Below, piece after piece: positions 17,363 to 26,035 of a stretch of DNA of 64,000 nt; position 1 is the first letter of the stretch; each line of letters starts with the position of its first letter. This DNA comes from SZUA-87 sp041687805 (GTDB taxonomy: Bacteria > Actinomycetota > Acidimicrobiia > Acidimicrobiales > Aldehydirespiratoraceae): positions 1 through 64,000 of the forward strand of contig JBDNJK010000121.1 in the NCBI GenBank assembly GCA_041687805.1, written 5' to 3'. The notes beneath the pieces are model-generated. The model was not told the origin of the DNA and ran no database searches. It saw only the letters and a program-made list of their open reading frames with translations. The position numbers and the translations under genes were made by a program.

Positions 17363-17614
17363 TCAGGGCGGATTGGTCACGTAGCGGCTCACCGCTTCGT
17401 CGAGCGACAAACCCATTTGGTTGGCGAGGGACGCGATCCAAGCGAGCACGTCGCCAAGTTCGTGGACCTGTTGTTCGCGGGTGCCCTTTCTTACTGCCTG
17501 AGCCAGTTCACCCAGCTCTTCGCACAACCACGCAACGGTTGCCGGAACGCCACGTTCGCGGTCGGTTTTCCCATACAGGCGTTCCATGAGGTCTTGTAAT
17601 TCGGCGAGTTCCAT
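17363..17614 (-). CDS. MazG-like nucleotide pyrophosphohydrolase
   Basis: This compact all-alpha protein of 83 residues has the MazG/dUTPase-like metal motif: CEELGELAQAVRK provides the EExxE-type pair, and HELGDVLAWIASLA provides the ExxD pair. Such single-domain MazG proteins hydrolyse non-canonical NTPs. ATG at 17614 gives the normal size for the small family. It ends ten bases from the asd stop on the opposite strand. Confidence 0.8.
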   Translation of the reverse strand: MELAELQDLMERLYGKTDRERGVPATVAWLCEELGELAQAVRKGTREQQVHELGDVLAWIASLANQMGLSLDEAVSRYVTNPP

Positions 17615-17758
17615 GGCCGATGACTTTAGATCCCCCGTCGAGCGACGTGTCCGCCTGCCGCCATAGCCCAATGACCGACGCGAATGAGGAAATCGGCCGT
17701 TAGGGGTGAAGACTCGTCGGCGACACATCCTGGTCGAGACGCAACCTCAAGGAGCACC

Positions 17759-18412
17759 ATGGACATTCGAGAAGCTCTCTACACCACACGGGCGATGCGT
17801 CGGGTAAAGCCCGACCCGATCCCGTCGGATGTGCAGGCTCGCATTCTCGACGCGGCAGTGCGCGCTCCGACGGGAGGTAATTCCCAAGCGTGGAAGTTCA
17901 TGCTGATCGACGACCCGGAGATCAAGACTGTCCTCGGAGATCTCTACCGTGAGTGCATCGACACGCTCTGGTCAACCCATTACAAGGCTCAGTTGGACGC
18001 CATCGCGACCAAGCCGGAGTCTGAGGATTCCAAGCAGATGCAACGGATGAAGAACTCTGTCGACTGGGCCCAGGACAACTTCGCCACCTACCCGCTCATG
18101 CTCATCGCGTTCAATCGCTCTGATTCAAGCGGGGGGTCGATCTTTCCTGCGGTGTGGAGCGCCATGCTCGCGGCGCGTGCCGAAGGCGTGGGTTCGTCGC
18201 TCACCAGCGTTCTGTCGATGAAGGCGGCGGAAGTAGACGCACTGCTGGGGGTGCCACAGGGCAAAGGATGGCAGATGTCGTGCTGCGTACCGATGGGATA
18301 CCCGACCGGCCAGTGGGGAGTGGCAAAGCGGCGTCCGGTTCACGAAGTGTCCTACCGCAACCGTTGGGGCACGCCCGTTGGTTTCGAGGTAGACGAGCCG
18401 CTCTGGCCCTGA
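17759..18412 (+). CDS. Nitroreductase family FMN oxidoreductase
   Basis: This 217-residue flavoprotein has the nitroreductase fold signature near the N-terminus: TTRAMRRVKPDPIP followed by RAPTGGNSQAWKFMLIDD, which binds the FMN phosphate. The C-terminal PMGYPTGQWGVAKRRPV is the second family motif. Substrate is not predictable. The ATG start at 17759 is preceded by AAGGAGCACC, a good ribosome-binding site. A strong hairpin follows the gene. Confidence 0.85.
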   Translation: MDIREALYTTRAMRRVKPDPIPSDVQARILDAAVRAPTGGNSQAWKFMLIDDPEIKTVLGDLYRECIDTLWSTHYKAQLDAIATKPESEDSKQMQRMKNSVDWAQDNFATYPLMLIAFNRSDSSGGSIFPAVWSAMLAARAEGVGSSLTSVLSMKAAEVDALLGVPQGKGWQMSCCVPMGYPTGQWGVAKRRPVHEVSYRNRWGTPVGFEVDEPLWP

Positions 18413-18427
18413 ACTGCTACCGCGGGG

Positions 18428-18460
18428 AGGGCGCGAGCCACATGTGGTAGCCCGCGCCCT
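18428..18460. terminator. Hairpin between convergent genes, probable bidirectional terminator
   Basis: AGGGCGCG (18428-18435) pairs perfectly with CGCGCCCT (18453-18460). Inside the loop, CCACATGTGG (18438-18447) is itself a perfect 10-bp palindrome. It lies between the stops of the nitroreductase and the opposing lipoprotein gene. There is no long T-tract on either side, as is common for actinobacterial terminators. Confidence 0.6.
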
Positions 18461-18495
18461 TGATCCCGGAGGAGTTTCTCTTTACGACGGAAGCG

Positions 18496-20520
18496 TCAGC
18501 CGTTGATCGTGAACACGCCTTGGGAGGCGAACACGGGCGGCAGGCCGTCCGGCTGTTCCGGCGTGAACGGAATGCCGTCGCCGTCGGAGTCGCCACCGGT
18601 CTCGCCAGTGCTTTCCCCTTCCGACAACTGCATCCTGTTGGCTACGTTCTGGAAGAAGGCCGTGTAGATCCCGGCTGCTGCGTCGTCGCCACCTTCGAGG
18701 CTGGCCTCACGAAGAGCGCCGGCAGCTATTGCGAAGTTTCCGGGGGTGTAGGTCGCGGTGTTGTCGCCGATCGTGGTGTGGAACAAGGCGTCGGCCTCGA
18801 CCCAATAATTGGCGATGAGGTTGTCGTACGCCTCTGAAGCTGCGTCGGCATATGCCGAATCGCCGGTGATGCGTGCGGCGACGTACAGACCACGAACCGC
18901 AGCTGACTGTGATGAGAGGCTCTGGGTTCCCGAGCCGCTCCCGCCAACGGTGGCCTGGTCGAAGTAGTTGCCTGCGCCATCCGAGAGGTTGGCGATCAGG
19001 TAATCAGCCTGCTCGGCGACGGCTTGTGTCGCCATGGCCTCGAGCGGGGTGCCGGCAAATTGTTCGACGAAATTCTCGAGAGCGACGATCAGATAGGCGC
19101 TGTCGATGGTGGAGACGGTGTCGCCTTGCACGACTGCACCGCTGTCGAGGTTGGCTTCGTCGACGGATACCTTGGCGTCAGCGTTGTAGTGCATTGCCTT
19201 CAAGTTCATGAATATGGCCTTGGAGGTGCCCTTCATGAGGTCGTACGGGCCGGGTGTGCCAGTCTCGGACATCGATCCCGGGAAGGGGCTTCCGTCGAAT
19301 GCCGACCGGTATGCAATGTGAGCCGAGTCGCTGGTGTCGTCAGGGTTCATCATGTTGGTGAACGATGTTGTGCCCCACAGAACTGAAGCCTGATCGAAGA
19401 GCTGGCTGCTGGCATCGTCAACCGTCAGGTCAGTTGCCTGTGGTGGCAGGCCTTCGGCTACTGGACCCTCAGCTACGGCAATGGCGTGCGGGAAGTACTG
19501 GATTCCGTTCGCAGGGTCGTAGGAGGCCAGATCAATGGGCCCAAGTGTTGAGCCGTCATACGCGAGGGCGTTGGTGAGGAAGGCAATCTTGTTGATCGAC
19601 TCGGCAGTGAGAACCATGCCGATGAAGCCATCACGATTGTCTCCGCCGTAGAACACGTCGTTCGTAGGGTCGAAGTTGGGGCTGCCGGGGGCATCTGGGG
19701 TGACGGTGCCGTCAGCATCGATTCCGTCCTCGGCTGCGTTGTGGAACGCGCTGAGCATGTCTGATGCCCACAGGTACTGCTTCATGAGCGTCTGACCCAT
19801 GGCGGCAGGCACTAGATGGCGGTCGAACTGGCTGCGGTCCCACCGCATGGTGGCAACGTCGGCCCAATCGAATACCGCGGGATCGACCGGCTGGGGGAGG
19901 TGAGGGTCGCCGCTGGCGAACTCGGCGAACTGCGGCCAGGCGTTGGCCGGCGGTGTCTCGCCGGTCAACTTGGCGAAGTTCATGATGGTCTGGACGAGCT
20001 TGTCGTCTTCTTTGAAGCCGTTGGGTGTGCCGGTGATCGACCCGTCGAAGCTGTCGGGCTCAGCCGCGGCAGCCTTGCGAATGAGCGGTGCCCACATCAT
20101 GTGGAGCCCGATACCCGAATTTCGCACGACGTTGCCGAGTTGGTAACGGGAGTATTCGTAGTTCTCGATGCCGAGCACATATGAGGTGTCGTCGGGCTGG
20201 CCGGCAACAGCCGGGTCGAGGTCATCCAGGTTGTACCCGAGGGCCTCTGCGAACGGTTCGCCGCTCTCATTGATCTCGTTGGCGAGCAACATCTGGTTGG
20301 CAGTGTCGAAGATGTCTGTGGTGATGACGGGGGCAACTGGCGTCGCTTCCGTTGTGGCGGGTGCTGCGGTTGTGGTCGCCGTCGCTGTAGTGGTCGTCTC
20401 GGCAACCGCTGCCGACGTGGTCGTTGATGAAGCGGCGTTGCCGCTGTCATCGCTACAAGCCGCAGCGATGAGCGCTAGTGCGGTCAAGGCTGACGCGACT
20501 CGAAGGGGTTTTCGTTTCAT
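18496..20520 (-). CDS. Large secreted lipoprotein of unknown function
   Basis: I do not recognise the family. The 674-residue protein begins with a lipoprotein signal peptide (MKRKPLRVASALTALALIAAAC, lipobox at Cys22), followed by a Ser/Thr/Ala-rich linker of about 45 residues. The body is rich in Asp, Asn and aromatic residues and has repeated helical hairpins, for example AAVRGLYVAARITGDSAYAD near residue 560, which look like an alpha-alpha toroid. The acidic DSDGDGIPFTPEQPDG near the C-terminus resembles a calcium-binding loop. A GGAGAG site precedes ATG at 20520. It is transcribed alone. Confidence 0.75.
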   Translation of the reverse strand: MKRKPLRVASALTALALIAAACSDDSGNAASSTTTSAAVAETTTTATATTTAAPATTEATPVAPVITTDIFDTANQMLLANEINESGEPFAEALGYNLDDLDPAVAGQPDDTSYVLGIENYEYSRYQLGNVVRNSGIGLHMMWAPLIRKAAAAEPDSFDGSITGTPNGFKEDDKLVQTIMNFAKLTGETPPANAWPQFAEFASGDPHLPQPVDPAVFDWADVATMRWDRSQFDRHLVPAAMGQTLMKQYLWASDMLSAFHNAAEDGIDADGTVTPDAPGSPNFDPTNDVFYGGDNRDGFIGMVLTAESINKIAFLTNALAYDGSTLGPIDLASYDPANGIQYFPHAIAVAEGPVAEGLPPQATDLTVDDASSQLFDQASVLWGTTSFTNMMNPDDTSDSAHIAYRSAFDGSPFPGSMSETGTPGPYDLMKGTSKAIFMNLKAMHYNADAKVSVDEANLDSGAVVQGDTVSTIDSAYLIVALENFVEQFAGTPLEAMATQAVAEQADYLIANLSDGAGNYFDQATVGGSGSGTQSLSSQSAAVRGLYVAARITGDSAYADAASEAYDNLIANYWVEADALFHTTIGDNTATYTPGNFAIAAGALREASLEGGDDAAAGIYTAFFQNVANRMQLSEGESTGETGGDSDGDGIPFTPEQPDGLPPVFASQGVFTING

Positions 20521-20705
20521 GGTCTCTCCAGTGGGATGTGATAATTGGCGCGGCCCGCAGGCGCGACCTTCCGAGGAACCACCTCTCCGTCGCTGGGATT
20601 CCCCACAGTCGTGGATTGGCCCACATCTGGGGATCAATAGTGCTGGCGCCAACATTTGAGAATCTAGATTCCAGCTATCGGAATACCGGATGCCCTATTG
20701 GACTC

Positions 20706-21247
20706 TCAGCGTGAAATGAAGTCGACAAAGCGGCTGAGCCACTCGCCAAACTCCGCTAGCGCATCAGGTTGGAGCACGCGGCCATCGACCCTGCGTGAGA
20801 TGCTCGACATCCCATAGGTCTCTTCGAAAAGGCGATCGGTGTTCGAGCCGACCACACCCGCGAGGTGTTCGCGCACCCCTGACGCGTCGTGGCGTCCAGG
20901 CGTAGCCGCCACGATTCCGACCGGCTTGTCGGTGATGGGCGCGGATCCGTGGGGCCTTGTCAGCCAGTCGACGGCATTCTTGGCAACCGCTGGGATGCTC
21001 CCGTTGTATTCGGGGTGAAGATGAGCAACCCATCGGCGGAACGGACAGCGTCTTTCAACGACGTGACCGCATCGGGATCTCCGGATTCCTCGAGGTCGGC
21101 ATTGAAGAAAGGCACATCATCGACCAGCGCTTCTACAAAGGTCACGCCCGATGGCACGATCTCTTTGGCGTTCTCGAAGAGGATCCTATGAAACGATTCG
21201 GAGCGGAGACTTCCGACGATCGTTGCTATCGAGATGTCGTGGTTCAC
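20706..21247 (-). pseudogene. NADPH-dependent FMN reductase, single-base frameshift
   Basis: From GTG at 21247 the frame reads ISIATIVGSLRSESFHRILF and continues to DGLLIFTP, then runs out of frame to a stop near 20960. The shifted frame continues without a gap as EYNGSIPAVAKNAVDWLTRP and PVGIVAATPGRHDASG to the stop at 20706. Joined, these make a complete flavodoxin-like NADPH:FMN (or quinone) reductase of about 180 residues. One base is missing in a run of four Gs at 21012-21015 (Cs on the coding strand). It may be a real inactivation or a homopolymer sequencing error. GGAG lies before the GTG. Confidence 0.8.
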
Positions 21248-21302
21248 TCTCGGCTCCGATCGTGTGGCCGCGCACAATACCGCGAGGCCGCAAACAATCT
21301 TG

Positions 21303-21376
21303 TCGGGCAGGCGGGATTTGAACCCACGACCTCCTCGTCCCGAACGAGGCGCGCTACCAACCTGCGCCACTGCCCG
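21303..21376 (-). tRNA. tRNA-Pro (anticodon CGG)
   Basis: The reverse strand folds as a 74-nt cloverleaf. The acceptor CGGGCAG pairs with CTGCCCG, and the anticodon stem CCTCG/CGAGG encloses loop TTCGGGA, giving anticodon CGG for proline codon CCG. The T-loop TTCAAAT is normal and the discriminator is A. The CCA end is not encoded. Confidence 0.95.
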
Positions 21377-21437
21377 TGTGCAGAAGCGAAATGCTACCGC
21401 CGGTGCTGCCGCGATCCCACTAGGGAATCGCGCCGAT

Positions 21438-21833
21438 TCAACCCTCTACTGTCGCCTTGGTCGTGCGAGCTTCAGCGAGAACGGATTCAATCTTGCGCAG
21501 CAGGGCAAATGGATCAAGAGGCTTGACGATCCAATCGTCGGCGCCGGTGTGTTTGGCCAAGAAGGCGTCGGCCTCGCGGTCGAGAAGTAGGAGGATTGGA
21601 CGAGGGTCGAGCCGATGGGCTCCCTCTTCTTGGCGCAACGCCAGGCTTGTTGCTCCGCCGCCCATGTTGCCGATCTGCAGATCGAGAATTACGAGGTCGG
21701 GATCGACCGCTTTTGTGGCGGTGATCACATCGGCACCAGCTCTCACGCGATGGAGTAAGTGGGTGCCGCCGACCGCAGCCTCAACTTCATCGAGTATGGA
21801 ATCGGCGTCGGTGGCGAGAAGTATGCCTGTCAC
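21438..21833 (-). CDS. Single-domain response regulator (receiver only)
   Basis: This 131-residue protein is a CheY-like receiver without an output domain. Acidic residues near the N-terminus (Asp9, Asp11), the phosphoacceptor Asp51 in LVILDLQIGN, and the C-terminal lysine in WIVKPLDPF are all present. No histidine kinase is nearby. It is divergent from a STAS-domain gene starting 75 bp away, so both may serve one signalling route, but that is inference. Confidence 0.8.
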   Translation of the reverse strand: MTGILLATDADSILDEVEAAVGGTHLLHRVRAGADVITATKAVDPDLVILDLQIGNMGGGATSLALRQEEGAHRLDPRPILLLLDREADAFLAKHTGADDWIVKPLDPFALLRKIESVLAEARTTKATVEG

Positions 21834-21908
21834 AGGTGAGATCGTACAGGTGGCCTACCTAAGGGCCACGGTCGGGCGTCGCGTGCTGTGTGGCGATACC
21901 ATGCTGAT

Positions 21909-22259
21909 GTGCTCGACATCATTATCGAATCTTCGGAAAGCGTCGGATATGCCGTGCTTCGCCCCGAGGGCGAACTCGATGCCTATTCCGTCGCGCAATT
22001 TCGTGAGGCATTCACCGCGATTTGTGATGAGCCTCGCTTGGTCGTCGACCTTGCTCAGGTGCAGTTCATAGATTCTGCCGGGCTTGGTGCGTTGATTGGT
22101 GGCATCCGAAAGCTGCGGGAGAACGAAGGTCGGATCAGCGTCTTTTGTGACCGGTCCAACATCAATCGCCTCCTCCACACCACCGGTTTCAACCGAATCG
22201 TGCCGGTCAAGGAGACCATGCTGGAAGCGGTCGCGTCGCTCGACGAAGCGCCCGACTAA
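21909..22259 (+). CDS. STAS-domain anti-sigma factor antagonist
   Basis: This 116-residue STAS protein resembles SpoIIAA/RsbV. The loop QFIDSAGLGALIGG carries the conserved phosphorylatable serine, Ser56 from the GTG start at 21909. Such proteins release a sigma factor by binding the anti-sigma kinase when unphosphorylated. No RsbW partner is adjacent here, though another STAS/kinase pair lies at 50.9-51.8 kb. Its last four bases overlap the end of the opposing ArsA gene. Confidence 0.85.
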   Translation: MLDIIIESSESVGYAVLRPEGELDAYSVAQFREAFTAICDEPRLVVDLAQVQFIDSAGLGALIGGIRKLRENEGRISVFCDRSNINRLLHTTGFNRIVPVKETMLEAVASLDEAPD

Positions 22260-23326
22260 ACCAGCAGTTCGGCGATCTTCGTTAGGCCGTCGATGTCGTG
22301 GACATCTGAAGACAACAACGGAACTTTGACGAGCGTGGCTCCGTTCACATTGGCCATGAGTTCGTCGATTCGTTGATCGTCGCCGTTGGCAGCAGCAGTG
22401 TGATCGGCCATGGCTAGCGAGGCTGCCGAGATGTGGCGACGAAATTTGGTTCGGGTGATTTCGGCGGCTCTCTCCGATGACGTCGAGAGGGTTGGAAGCA
22501 TCCGATTGGCTACAACGGCAGCCACTTCAAGGTCGGATTGCTCGAGGCGGTCGAGGAAAAATCGTGCCTCGTCGAGAGTGTCGCTTCGGGGAGATGCCAC
22601 CAGGACAAATGCGGTGCGGTCGTCGGCTAACAAATCAAGGGTGGCCATGGCTCTCGACCTGAACCCCTCCTCCATCCCCTCGAAGGCCTGAAAGAACGCC
22701 ACCGCTTCATCGACGACATCGGCTCCGACAACGCGGGCAAGTTGCCGCAACATTGCTTGAGCAGCGTTGTTGACGGCCTTGAATACGCCGCGGCTCGGAG
22801 CGGTCAGCATTCGGTAGATCTGATTATCGAGAAGCCGGGCAAGGAGCAATGGTGCGTCGAGAAAGGCAAGCGCGTCGCGGGTGGGCGGGGTGTCGACCAC
22901 CACTAGATCCCAGTCGCTGCTCTCATGGAGCTCGCTCAGCTTTTCGACGGCCATGTAGTCCTGTGTGCCAGAGAGAGTCGTCGAGATGTTGCGGTAGAAC
23001 CGGTTGGAGAGAATTTTCTCGGACTGGGCCTCGTCGGCAGAGTTGCGACGCACTACATCGTCGAACGTCGACTTCGTGTCGAGCATCAGAGCCGCGAGCT
23101 GCCCGGGCCAAGGTCCGTCGATGGTGACCGGAGTATTTCCGAGTTGAGCGATCCCAAGTGAATCGGCGAGACGCCGAGCAGGGTCGATCGTGACAACGAC
23201 GGCACGTCGACCGTCGATGGCGGCGGCAAGGGCGGTGGCCGCAGCGGTTGTGGTCTTTCCGACCCCACCGGTGCCGCAGCAGACCACTACATGTCGGTTA
23301 TGGATGATGTCGCGGTAGCCGGTCAT
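22256..23326 (-). CDS. ArsA/GET3-family ATPase, second of a tandem pair (Rv3680/BagB-like)
   Basis: This 356-residue P-loop ATPase reads CGTGGVGKTTTAAATALA at the deviant Walker A: the second lysine (Lys24) is kept but the signature first lysine is Thr19. The Switch regions VVVTIDPARRLADSLGI and DLVVVDTPPTRDALAFLD are intact. M. tuberculosis Rv3680 shows the same loss, and it works as a pair with Rv3679. The ATG overlaps the upstream partner's stop by four bases, so the two are translated together, probably as an asymmetric heterodimer. Confidence 0.85.
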   Translation of the reverse strand: MTGYRDIIHNRHVVVCCGTGGVGKTTTAAATALAAAIDGRRAVVVTIDPARRLADSLGIAQLGNTPVTIDGPWPGQLAALMLDTKSTFDDVVRRNSADEAQSEKILSNRFYRNISTTLSGTQDYMAVEKLSELHESSDWDLVVVDTPPTRDALAFLDAPLLLARLLDNQIYRMLTAPSRGVFKAVNNAAQAMLRQLARVVGADVVDEAVAFFQAFEGMEEGFRSRAMATLDLLADDRTAFVLVASPRSDTLDEARFFLDRLEQSDLEVAAVVANRMLPTLSTSSERAAEITRTKFRRHISAASLAMADHTAAANGDDQRIDELMANVNGATLVKVPLLSSDVHDIDGLTKIAELLV

Positions 23327-24282
23327 GATTGTGGCGTTGGGAGTGCGGAGATGCCAGCTGTCATGGCATCGGCCAGTGTTTGGATCTGAGCAGGGCCGAG
23401 TTGAGGCACAAAGAGTTGAGGTAGATGTATCTGTGGAAGTGGGAGTTGCTCTGATAATCGGGCGAGTTGGTGTTCTTGAAGGGCGGTGCGCTGCACGCGG
23501 AAATTGGCTGCTGTGCGCAGATCGTCCAGTTCGGTGTCCGACAAGTCGAGGCCGCGAGATTGTTTCAACTTCGCCGGGTTGAGTCCACGAATCGGTGGGA
23601 TGAGGCCATTGACGATGACCGGACCGAGGGATATGCCGACCTCGTCCTCGACCGCGAACGACGTCTCGATCAGTTCGTTGACGGGTGTTTCTTCAGGGAT
23701 GCTCACCAACATCACCCGACAACGGGCAGGATCAGAAAGCAGCGCAAGGGTTTCTTCGGCCTGACGATGGATTGTGCCTGCCCGCGCCGTGTCGAGCACG
23801 CCTGCAGGGCTGCGCAGGAATCCCAGAGCGTGACCAGCGGCGGGAGCATCCACGACAATGAGGTCTGCAGCTCCGGTTGTTTCGAGTTGTCTGATTTTTC
23901 CCAGCACCAGAAGATCCTTGATGCCGGGCGTTGCCGTCGCCACGATTTCGAGGATTCCCGAGCGGGCCATGCGCTTGGCAATTCGTCTGAAGCCGTGATC
24001 TGACAGCCACTCGACGAGTGCCTGATCTGGGGTGAGAGATCGGCATTTGATGTTGGTGGGGTGGTCGGCGTCGTCGACAACCTCTGTCTCCTCGTAGCCT
24101 TGGGAGTCGGCTCCCAGCAAGGCGCCGGCAGCCGAACGTCCGGACACCTCTATGAGGAGTACCGACTTGCCGGTTCGAGCTGCTGCCACGGCGATTGTCG
24201 CGGCGGCGGCTGTCTTTCCGACCCCGCCCTTTCCAGCCACGATCAGGACCCGCGATGATGCGAAGAAACTACCGGGATCCAT
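23323..24282 (-). CDS. ArsA/GET3-family ATPase, first of a tandem pair (Rv3679/BagA-like)
   Basis: This 319-residue ATPase has a complete deviant Walker A, AGKGGVGKTAAAATIAV, with both lysines (Lys18 and Lys23). IEVSGRSAAGALLGAD and LIVVDAPAAGHALGFLRSPA supply the switch motifs. A strong GAGGAGGGGA site overlaps just before ATG at 24282, which selects this start over the longer frame. The mycobacterial pair has been linked to survival under stress, next to whiB4; here an nfeD gene and a whiB gene lie immediately across the divergent promoter. Confidence 0.85.
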   Translation of the reverse strand: MDPGSFFASSRVLIVAGKGGVGKTAAAATIAVAAARTGKSVLLIEVSGRSAAGALLGADSQGYEETEVVDDADHPTNIKCRSLTPDQALVEWLSDHGFRRIAKRMARSGILEIVATATPGIKDLLVLGKIRQLETTGAADLIVVDAPAAGHALGFLRSPAGVLDTARAGTIHRQAEETLALLSDPARCRVMLVSIPEETPVNELIETSFAVEDEVGISLGPVIVNGLIPPIRGLNPAKLKQSRGLDLSDTELDDLRTAANFRVQRTALQEHQLARLSEQLPLPQIHLPQLFVPQLGPAQIQTLADAMTAGISALPTPQS

Positions 24283-24296
24283 TCCCCTCCTCGTCG

Positions 24297-25613
24297 GTGC
24301 GACCTGATGCCGCGCGGCGAGTGAGCCTATCTCTGCTGGCCATGTTGACGATTCTTGGTGTGTCGTTGGGGGCGCTGCCTGCTGGCGCCGCCGGCGACGA
24401 CACAAGCCCTGACCCCGCTGCAGATGTGGTCGACGCACCGATCTTCGACGTGATTCAAATCTCGGGCCTGGTCGATGAGATTGTGGCCAACTTCATAGAA
24501 AGTGCCATCTCCAAGGCCGAATCGAATGGATCTGGCGGCCTCATACTTCAGGTCAACAGCACTGATGCGGTTGTCTCCGATCAGCGAGTGGCGGATCTGG
24601 CCCGCTCCATCGCCACCTCGGCGGTGCCTGTCTATGCATGGGTCGGTCCGTCTGGAGCGAAGGCTGAGGGGCCGGTGGCCCAACTGGTGGCCGTCACCGA
24701 TGAGATGGCTGTGGCGGTCGGAGCTCACTTCGGGAAAACCGGTGAGTTGGTGGTGCCGGATGCGCTGTTGCCCGACGCTTTCTTGTCGGCATCTGATGCG
24801 CTTCGTACCGACACCGTCGACGAGGAGGGGATTATCGAGATTGGCATGGCTCACCGTGATGCCCCCACGCTCGGATTCTTTGCTCTCGAATTGCCGGGGT
24901 TTGGTTCCAGAATCGACGACTCTGGCGATGAATTGGTCAGGGTGCCCACGTCGGTCGTGAGATTCACGAAGCTGCCCTTGTTTGATGGGTGGATGCACAC
25001 CTTTGCCAGTCCGGCGATGGCGTATTTGTTATTTATCATTGGTTCCGCACTTCTGATTTTCGAGTTCTACACGGCTGGTGTCGGCGTTGCAGGAGTCGTT
25101 GGCGCGACGTGTCTCATTCTCGGGAGCTTCGGGCTTGACGTGCTCCCAGCCAGATGGTGGGCGGTGGCGCTGCTGGTGGCGGCGATGCTTGGCTACGCGG
25201 TAGATGTGCAGACGGGTGTCGCCCGGGCATGGTCGGTGATTGCCACCATCTGGCTCACCATCGGGTCTTTGTTCTTGTTTGACGGTGCGTCCATTTCGTG
25301 GATCACGCTCGTGGCAGGCATAGGCGGGATCGCGCTCGCCATGATTTCGGGCATGCCTGCGATGGTGCGCTCCCGGTTCGGCACACCGACTATTGGTCGC
25401 GAGTGGATGATCGGGTTGATGGGAGTGGCGGCCGAGGAGATCAAGCACGACGGTGTGGTGCTGATCGATGGCGCGCCTTGGAAGGCACGGGTCAACCGCA
25501 CCACGCCGATTCCCGCTGGCGACCAGGTGCGAGTCGTTGCGATAGAGGGCCTGTTTCTGGAGGTAGAGCCCGAAGAAGGCGGTGCTCGCGACTACCGCGA
25601 AATGCGAAATTGA
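24297..25613 (+). CDS. NfeD-family membrane protein with a degenerate ClpP-like domain
   Basis: This protein has a signal peptide, a ClpP-class serine protease-like domain (about residues 35-200), four or five transmembrane helices and a C-terminal OB-fold (GAPWKARVNRTTPIPAGDQV). NfeD proteins partner stomatin-like proteins in the membrane. At the usual catalytic-serine site the sequence reads GPSGAKAEGPVAQ, with no serine in the expected position, so proteolysis is doubtful. No stomatin gene is adjacent. GTG at 24297 is used because earlier starts overlap the divergent ArsA gene; ATG 24258 is possible. About 438 residues. Confidence 0.8.
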   Translation: MRPDAARRVSLSLLAMLTILGVSLGALPAGAAGDDTSPDPAADVVDAPIFDVIQISGLVDEIVANFIESAISKAESNGSGGLILQVNSTDAVVSDQRVADLARSIATSAVPVYAWVGPSGAKAEGPVAQLVAVTDEMAVAVGAHFGKTGELVVPDALLPDAFLSASDALRTDTVDEEGIIEIGMAHRDAPTLGFFALELPGFGSRIDDSGDELVRVPTSVVRFTKLPLFDGWMHTFASPAMAYLLFIIGSALLIFEFYTAGVGVAGVVGATCLILGSFGLDVLPARWWAVALLVAAMLGYAVDVQTGVARAWSVIATIWLTIGSLFLFDGASISWITLVAGIGGIALAMISGMPAMVRSRFGTPTIGREWMIGLMGVAAEEIKHDGVVLIDGAPWKARVNRTTPIPAGDQVRVVAIEGLFLEVEPEEGGARDYREMRN

Positions 25614-25761
25614 GATCGTTGGATACGGAAATAGACGTTTTCCACAGCTAATCCACAGATATCCCACTGTGAGTGACGAAACTTTTCAAGATGCTACTTT
25701 CTGCGTTTGTGACCAATGTCTCATTGGTGGTAGGCAGGCAGGGGGCTACAGGGGGTTGGTA

Positions 25762-26016
25762 ATGGCGATATCTCGCAGCATGACGGAATGGCAGTTACGT
25801 GCAGCATGTCGGGGTCCGCAATCGGCGGTGTTTTTTCCTCCTCCGAGGGCCGAGCGACGAGAAGACAAGCGCCGCCGAGAGGCTCGAGCCAAGGCGATCT
25901 GTGACGACTGTTCGGTCACCTCTGATTGTCTCGACTATGCCATCACCATAAAGGAGCAGCACGGAATCTGGGGTGGTCTCAACGAGAGTGAGCGAAAGAT
26001 CCGCCGGATCGGCTGA
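25762..26016 (+). CDS. WhiB-family iron-sulfur transcription factor
   Basis: This 84-residue protein is a Wbl regulator, a family confined to actinobacteria and their phages. Four cysteines (Cys16, Cys47, Cys50, Cys56) form the [4Fe-4S] site, followed by the GIWGG turn (68-72) and a basic C-terminus that binds DNA. ATG at 25762 follows a G-rich ribosome site. Its position near the ArsA pair recalls whiB4 beside Rv3680 in M. tuberculosis, but which Wbl subclass it is cannot be decided by eye. The 148 bp upstream presumably hold its promoter. Confidence 0.92.
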   Translation: MAISRSMTEWQLRAACRGPQSAVFFPPPRAERREDKRRREARAKAICDDCSVTSDCLDYAITIKEQHGIWGGLNESERKIRRIG

Positions 26017-26035
26017 CCCGAGCAACCACCGCTGA

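Noticed and set aside
20960..21030. Selenocysteine readthrough of the TGA ending the first FMN reductase fragment
   Set aside because: selC exists here, but the frame before the TGA has already left the family sequence; one missing base restores the conserved protein, so recoding is not needed.
20960..21370. A longer start for the FMN reductase reaching back to 21370
   Set aside because: That start lies inside the tRNA-Pro gene (21303-21376). GTG 21247 has a ribosome site and matches the protein family's first residues.
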